Positions 61,503 through 64,000 of a stretch of 64,000 nucleotides of DNA are shown one piece after another. Under the pieces are notes generated by a model. The model saw only the letters and a list, made by a program, of their open reading frames with translations, searched no databases and was not told the DNA's origin. The DNA lies in assembly GCA_000827205.1 (NCBI GenBank), contig KN832554.1, positions 3,493,815-3,557,814 of the forward strand. Reading direction: 5' to 3'. Position numbers and translations under genes: made by a program. Origin of the DNA: Plicaturopsis crispa FD-325 SS-3 (Eukaryota; Basidiomycota; Agaricomycetes; Amylocorticiales; Amylocorticiaceae). Position 1 is the stretch's first letter. The number at the start of each line of letters is the position of its first letter.

Positions 61503-62535
61503 TTCTCTCCATAATCCGGGCGCTAAACGCGAAAAAAGATCACTCCCTGGCACCGCTGCTTGTCACCTGTCTGTCGACAACCTATAGTACTCTATCGAGA
61601 GGTGCAGTGTCTACAAGGACGTTCTCCGCAGCCCCGCGCTCATTCTCCCGTTATCGCAGCATAACGGCTGCGGACTGCGCGTGCGATCGAAGTCGGTGTA
61701 TCTCAAAACAGGACCTGCATGCTACTATTGGGAGGATCGCCTCAAGAGTCCCCGCAGTTTCGCCAGTGCTGTGGAAGAAGACCAGGATACTTAGAGCCTT
61801 TCAGTGCGCACTTTCGAAAGGAACATGCACTTGAGCGCTCGGTGCACTCCCTCGATCTAACCAAGTGAGTGGTTGTGCCTCCAATGCGCTGGCCTTCCTT
61901 GCTAAGGACTGGTGCTTTTATTGGACGTAGCCCTCGTGTCGATAGGCGCTATTCCACATAGGATTTGGCCTGTGGCACTCGAAAGTTGACACATAGCATC
62001 TAGGCTATCCGTCCAGGGTCCAAGAACACTTCTCGCGCGGTACGATCGACGAGCATTCGCATCCGTGTGCATAATTTTACAGCATGGGCTGCGCAGACCA
62101 TCGACTACGGCGAGGATCACTCGTATTTGGCCTCGGAATCCTGCCATACTCAGCGGTCGACGCGAATCAGTATGCATGTTTCCGTGGAATAGAACGCATC
62201 TGCAGCATCTCATGCAATGCGCAGCGTTCGTCTGACAGTAGAATTGGAAATGTAAGTCTTCCTCCCCCGTTCAATGCGCGTCATGTATTGATTGACATTT
62301 CTCCGAACAGCGAGCAAGTTTCCATGTTTCTGCCAATGTCCACTCAGCAGACCTCGCGCTCAAGGGACTAGTCCTGAATATATCAACCCAGTCCCAGAAG
62401 AGGAGACGTCTGCGGTGCAAACGCGGGAAAGCGCTCTGCCCTATCTCTCCGTGTCTGCACCGCAGCATAGATTCGCTGAACGCTCGTATCGGTGGTTTCT
62501 CCAGAAAACGGGGACCTCAGGTAGCCCTGGAGGTT

Positions 62536-62541
62536 TATAAG
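62536..62541 (+). promoter_or_regulatory. TATA-like box of the GME-like gene
   Basis: TATAAG stands 67 bp before the ATG at 62603, followed by a CT-rich leader (TCCTCCTCCTCACC). Confidence 0.55.
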
Positions 62542-62602
62542 GCATGTGTCGCATTTGTCCTCCTCCTCCTCACCATTCACCCTCGCTTTCATCGGAGCAA
62601 CA

Positions 62603-64000
62603 ATGGCACCCACTACAAAGGAACAACTTGTTTTGATTACTGGCGGCTACGGATTTATCGTAAGTTACTCGAGTTGCCCGGCCTGCGGTCTATTCGGTCT
62701 AATTTCTCTGCAGGGGTCTCATGTGGCCCACCGTCTGCACAGAGACGGCTTTAAGACACGCATTGTCGACATCTCGCAGTGTCGCCCAACGGGCTTGAAT
62801 CTCACCGACGACTTCATCCATGGCAACTTATGCGATGGCACCGTCTGTGCGAAAGCAGTTCACGGCGTACACACCGTGATGCATTTCGCCGCCAACATGG
62901 GCGGCATGGGCACCATCCACTCCGAAAACGACAGCATAATATACGCCGAAAACCACGCCATGACCCAGAATCTCCTCAAAGCCTGCGTCGACGCAGGCGT
63001 CTTACGCTTCTTCTACGCCTCCTCCGCATGCGTCTACAGCGACTCCCTGCAACAAGACCCCTCCTTAGACGTCTCCCTCCGCGAATCCGACGCCTGGGCA
63101 GACGTCCCACCCACCCCGCAGGGGCTCTACGGGACCGAAAAACTGGTTTCCGAAGTACTCCTGCACCAGTATCGCCCGCACCTCGATATCCGCATCGCGC
63201 GCTTCCATAACGTCTACGGGCCCCGCGGCGCGTGGCGGAACGGGCGCGAAAAGGCGCCGGCGGCGTTCGTTCGGAAAGCCATCGCAGCGAAGCTCGCTGG
63301 GACGATGGAGTTCGAGATATGGGGGGATGGATGTCAGAGGCGGAGTTTTTTGTGGATAGACGACGCCGTGGAGGGGATCGTCCTGCTGCTTCAGTCCGAC
63401 GCCGCCAGCGCTGCACCCGTTAATATTGGGTCCGACACCTCCGTGACGATCCGCGAGCTCGCGGACATCGCGCTCCGCTCGGTGGGCGTGGATAGCCGTG
63501 GCGTGCGGTTCCATTTCGACGAGACGAGGCCCGTGGGTGTGGTTTCGCGGAACTCGAACAACGACCTGGTGAAGCGATTGCTGGGCTGGGCGCCTGTGGT
63601 ATCGCTGCACGAGGGCATGAGCCGCTTAGCGCAGTGGATGAAGGGAGAGGTGGCTGAGATGATGGATGGGCTCAGTGATGATGACGCGCGCCGGGCTCTG
63701 CTTTGCTCTCTAAAGGAGAGCAAGATCGTGCACCTCGACTCGGAGACGATCGTGTTCGGGCTTTTGGTGCCCATCACCTCGCGCGGCGCGGCCTCTCCGG
63801 GGGACTGCCTAAAGAACCTCGCGCGCTTCGCGCAGTCTGTGGTGCGCACGACGTGGCGGGACACGCAGGCGCTCGGCGGGCAGAGATATGCGTTCAAGGT
63901 GTATCTCGTCGTGGATGACGATGACGCGTTCCTTTGGGAAGGTGGAGGTGGGACGAAAGCGGAAGCGGTGTTAAGGCGGGAGGGCGTGGTGGATGTGGTT
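62603..64000 (+). CDS. GDP-mannose 3,5-epimerase-like protein with extra C-terminal region (partial, runs off window)
   Basis: Extended short-chain dehydrogenase. Exon 1 (62603-62659, MAPTTKEQLVLITGGYGFI) joins after a 54-nt intron to GSHVAHRLHRDGF at 62714, giving the NAD motif GGYGFIGSH. The body matches plant GME closely: MHFAANMGGMGTIHSENDSI, RFFYASSACVYSDS, SLRESDAWADVPPTPQGLYG, RFHNVYGPRGAWRNGREKAP and FEIWGDGCQRRSFLWIDDAV, then PVNIGSD and SRNSNNDLVKRLLGW. Residues known to be catalytic in Arabidopsis GME are all present: Cys (C125 here), Tyr and Lys of YGTEK (158, 162) and Lys in GREKAP (K199). GME normally ends near the LGW...EGMSRLAQWMKGE block (about 335); here the frame stays open for over 100 more residues, with VFGLLVPITSRGAASPGD and FKVYLVVDDDDAFLWEG, which looks like the beginning of a GT-A-type or related domain. 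The 3' end lies beyond the window. Confidence 0.88.
   Translation, partial: MAPTTKEQLVLITGGYGFIVSYSSCPACGLFGLISLQGSHVAHRLHRDGFKTRIVDISQCRPTGLNLTDDFIHGNLCDGTVCAKAVHGVHTVMHFAANMGGMGTIHSENDSIIYAENHAMTQNLLKACVDAGVLRFFYASSACVYSDSLQQDPSLDVSLRESDAWADVPPTPQGLYGTEKLVSEVLLHQYRPHLDIRIARFHNVYGPRGAWRNGREKAPAAFVRKAIAAKLAGTMEFEIWGDGCQRRSFLWIDDAVEGIVLLLQSDAASAAPVNIGSDTSVTIRELADIALRSVGVDSRGVRFHFDETRPVGVVSRNSNNDLVKRLLGWAPVVSLHEGMSRLAQWMKGEVAEMMDGLSDDDARRALLCSLKESKIVHLDSETIVFGLLVPITSRGAASPGDCLKNLARFAQSVVRTTWRDTQALGGQRYAFKVYLVVDDDDAFLWEGGGGTKAEAVLRREGVVDVV

Larger units (their letters stand above)
61447..62602. other. Shared divergent promoter region
   Basis: 1.16 kb between the starts of the two sugar-enzyme genes. 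No supported coding exon. TATAAG-type boxes flank both starts and are listed separately. Confidence 0.55.

Noticed and set aside
61400-61834. 144-codon plus-strand frame in the sugar-gene promoter
   Set aside because: Overlaps the start of the GT8 fusion gene antisense and shows no family; more likely non-coding.

Overview
The window is a stretch of nuclear genome from a filamentous basidiomycete, most likely an Agaricomycete; the order (perhaps Polyporales) is a guess. The protein-coding genes are nearly all cut by many short introns of about 48-60 nt with GT/AG ends and CTRAY-type branch sites, several exons are only 7-20 nt long, and the gene set (ICP55, NOP58, KRR1, bystin, ERG27, eIF5B, GH79) is typical of fungi. 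An assembly gap of 616 N lies at 16384-16999. Gene boundaries are start codon to stop codon including introns; splice sites were read by eye from reading-frame continuity and conserved motifs.

Layout. 1-3643 has no convincing gene. 3644-14156 holds ICP55 peptidase (+), an amino acid/GABA-type permease (-), eIF5B (-) and ARL2 (+). 14157-18606 is gene-poor and contains the gap. 18607-25505 carries a cyclopropane-fatty-acid-synthase-like methyltransferase (+), a secreted serine carboxypeptidase (-) and an NCBP3-like cap-binding protein (-). The region between NCBP3 and KRR1 is filled by a 928-bp nonautonomous DNA transposon with a perfect 8-bp target duplication, which itself contains a second 589-bp inverted-repeat element. 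26710-55951 is dense: KRR1, EAF, a ferritin-like secreted protein, a CPY-type carboxypeptidase, NOP58, ERG27, CTU1/NCS6, an unrecognised coiled-coil protein, an alpha/beta hydrolase, UDP-xylose synthase, bystin/ENP1, a GH79 glucuronidase, a secreted alpha/beta hydrolase and NOP9. Many of these are divergent pairs with short shared promoters or convergent pairs with short shared 3' regions. 55952-59976 is gene-poor again.

The last 4 kb (59977-64000) is the most unusual part. A single-exon gene for a fused SAM-methyltransferase plus GT8 glycosyltransferase sits head to head with a gene for a GDP-mannose-3,5-epimerase-like protein that carries an extra C-terminal region and runs off the window. 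Both have a TATAAG-type box close to the start. GDP-mannose 3,5-epimerase is best known from plants and some bacteria, so this pair is the best candidate here for a little-described sugar-modifying system, possibly acquired by transfer.

Functionally, ribosome production and translation are strongly represented (KRR1, NOP58, bystin, NOP9, eIF5B, CTU1), alongside RNA polymerase II and cap-linked factors (EAF, NCBP3), sterol and nucleotide-sugar metabolism (ERG27, UXS1), and secreted hydrolases that fit a saprotrophic or wood-decay life.
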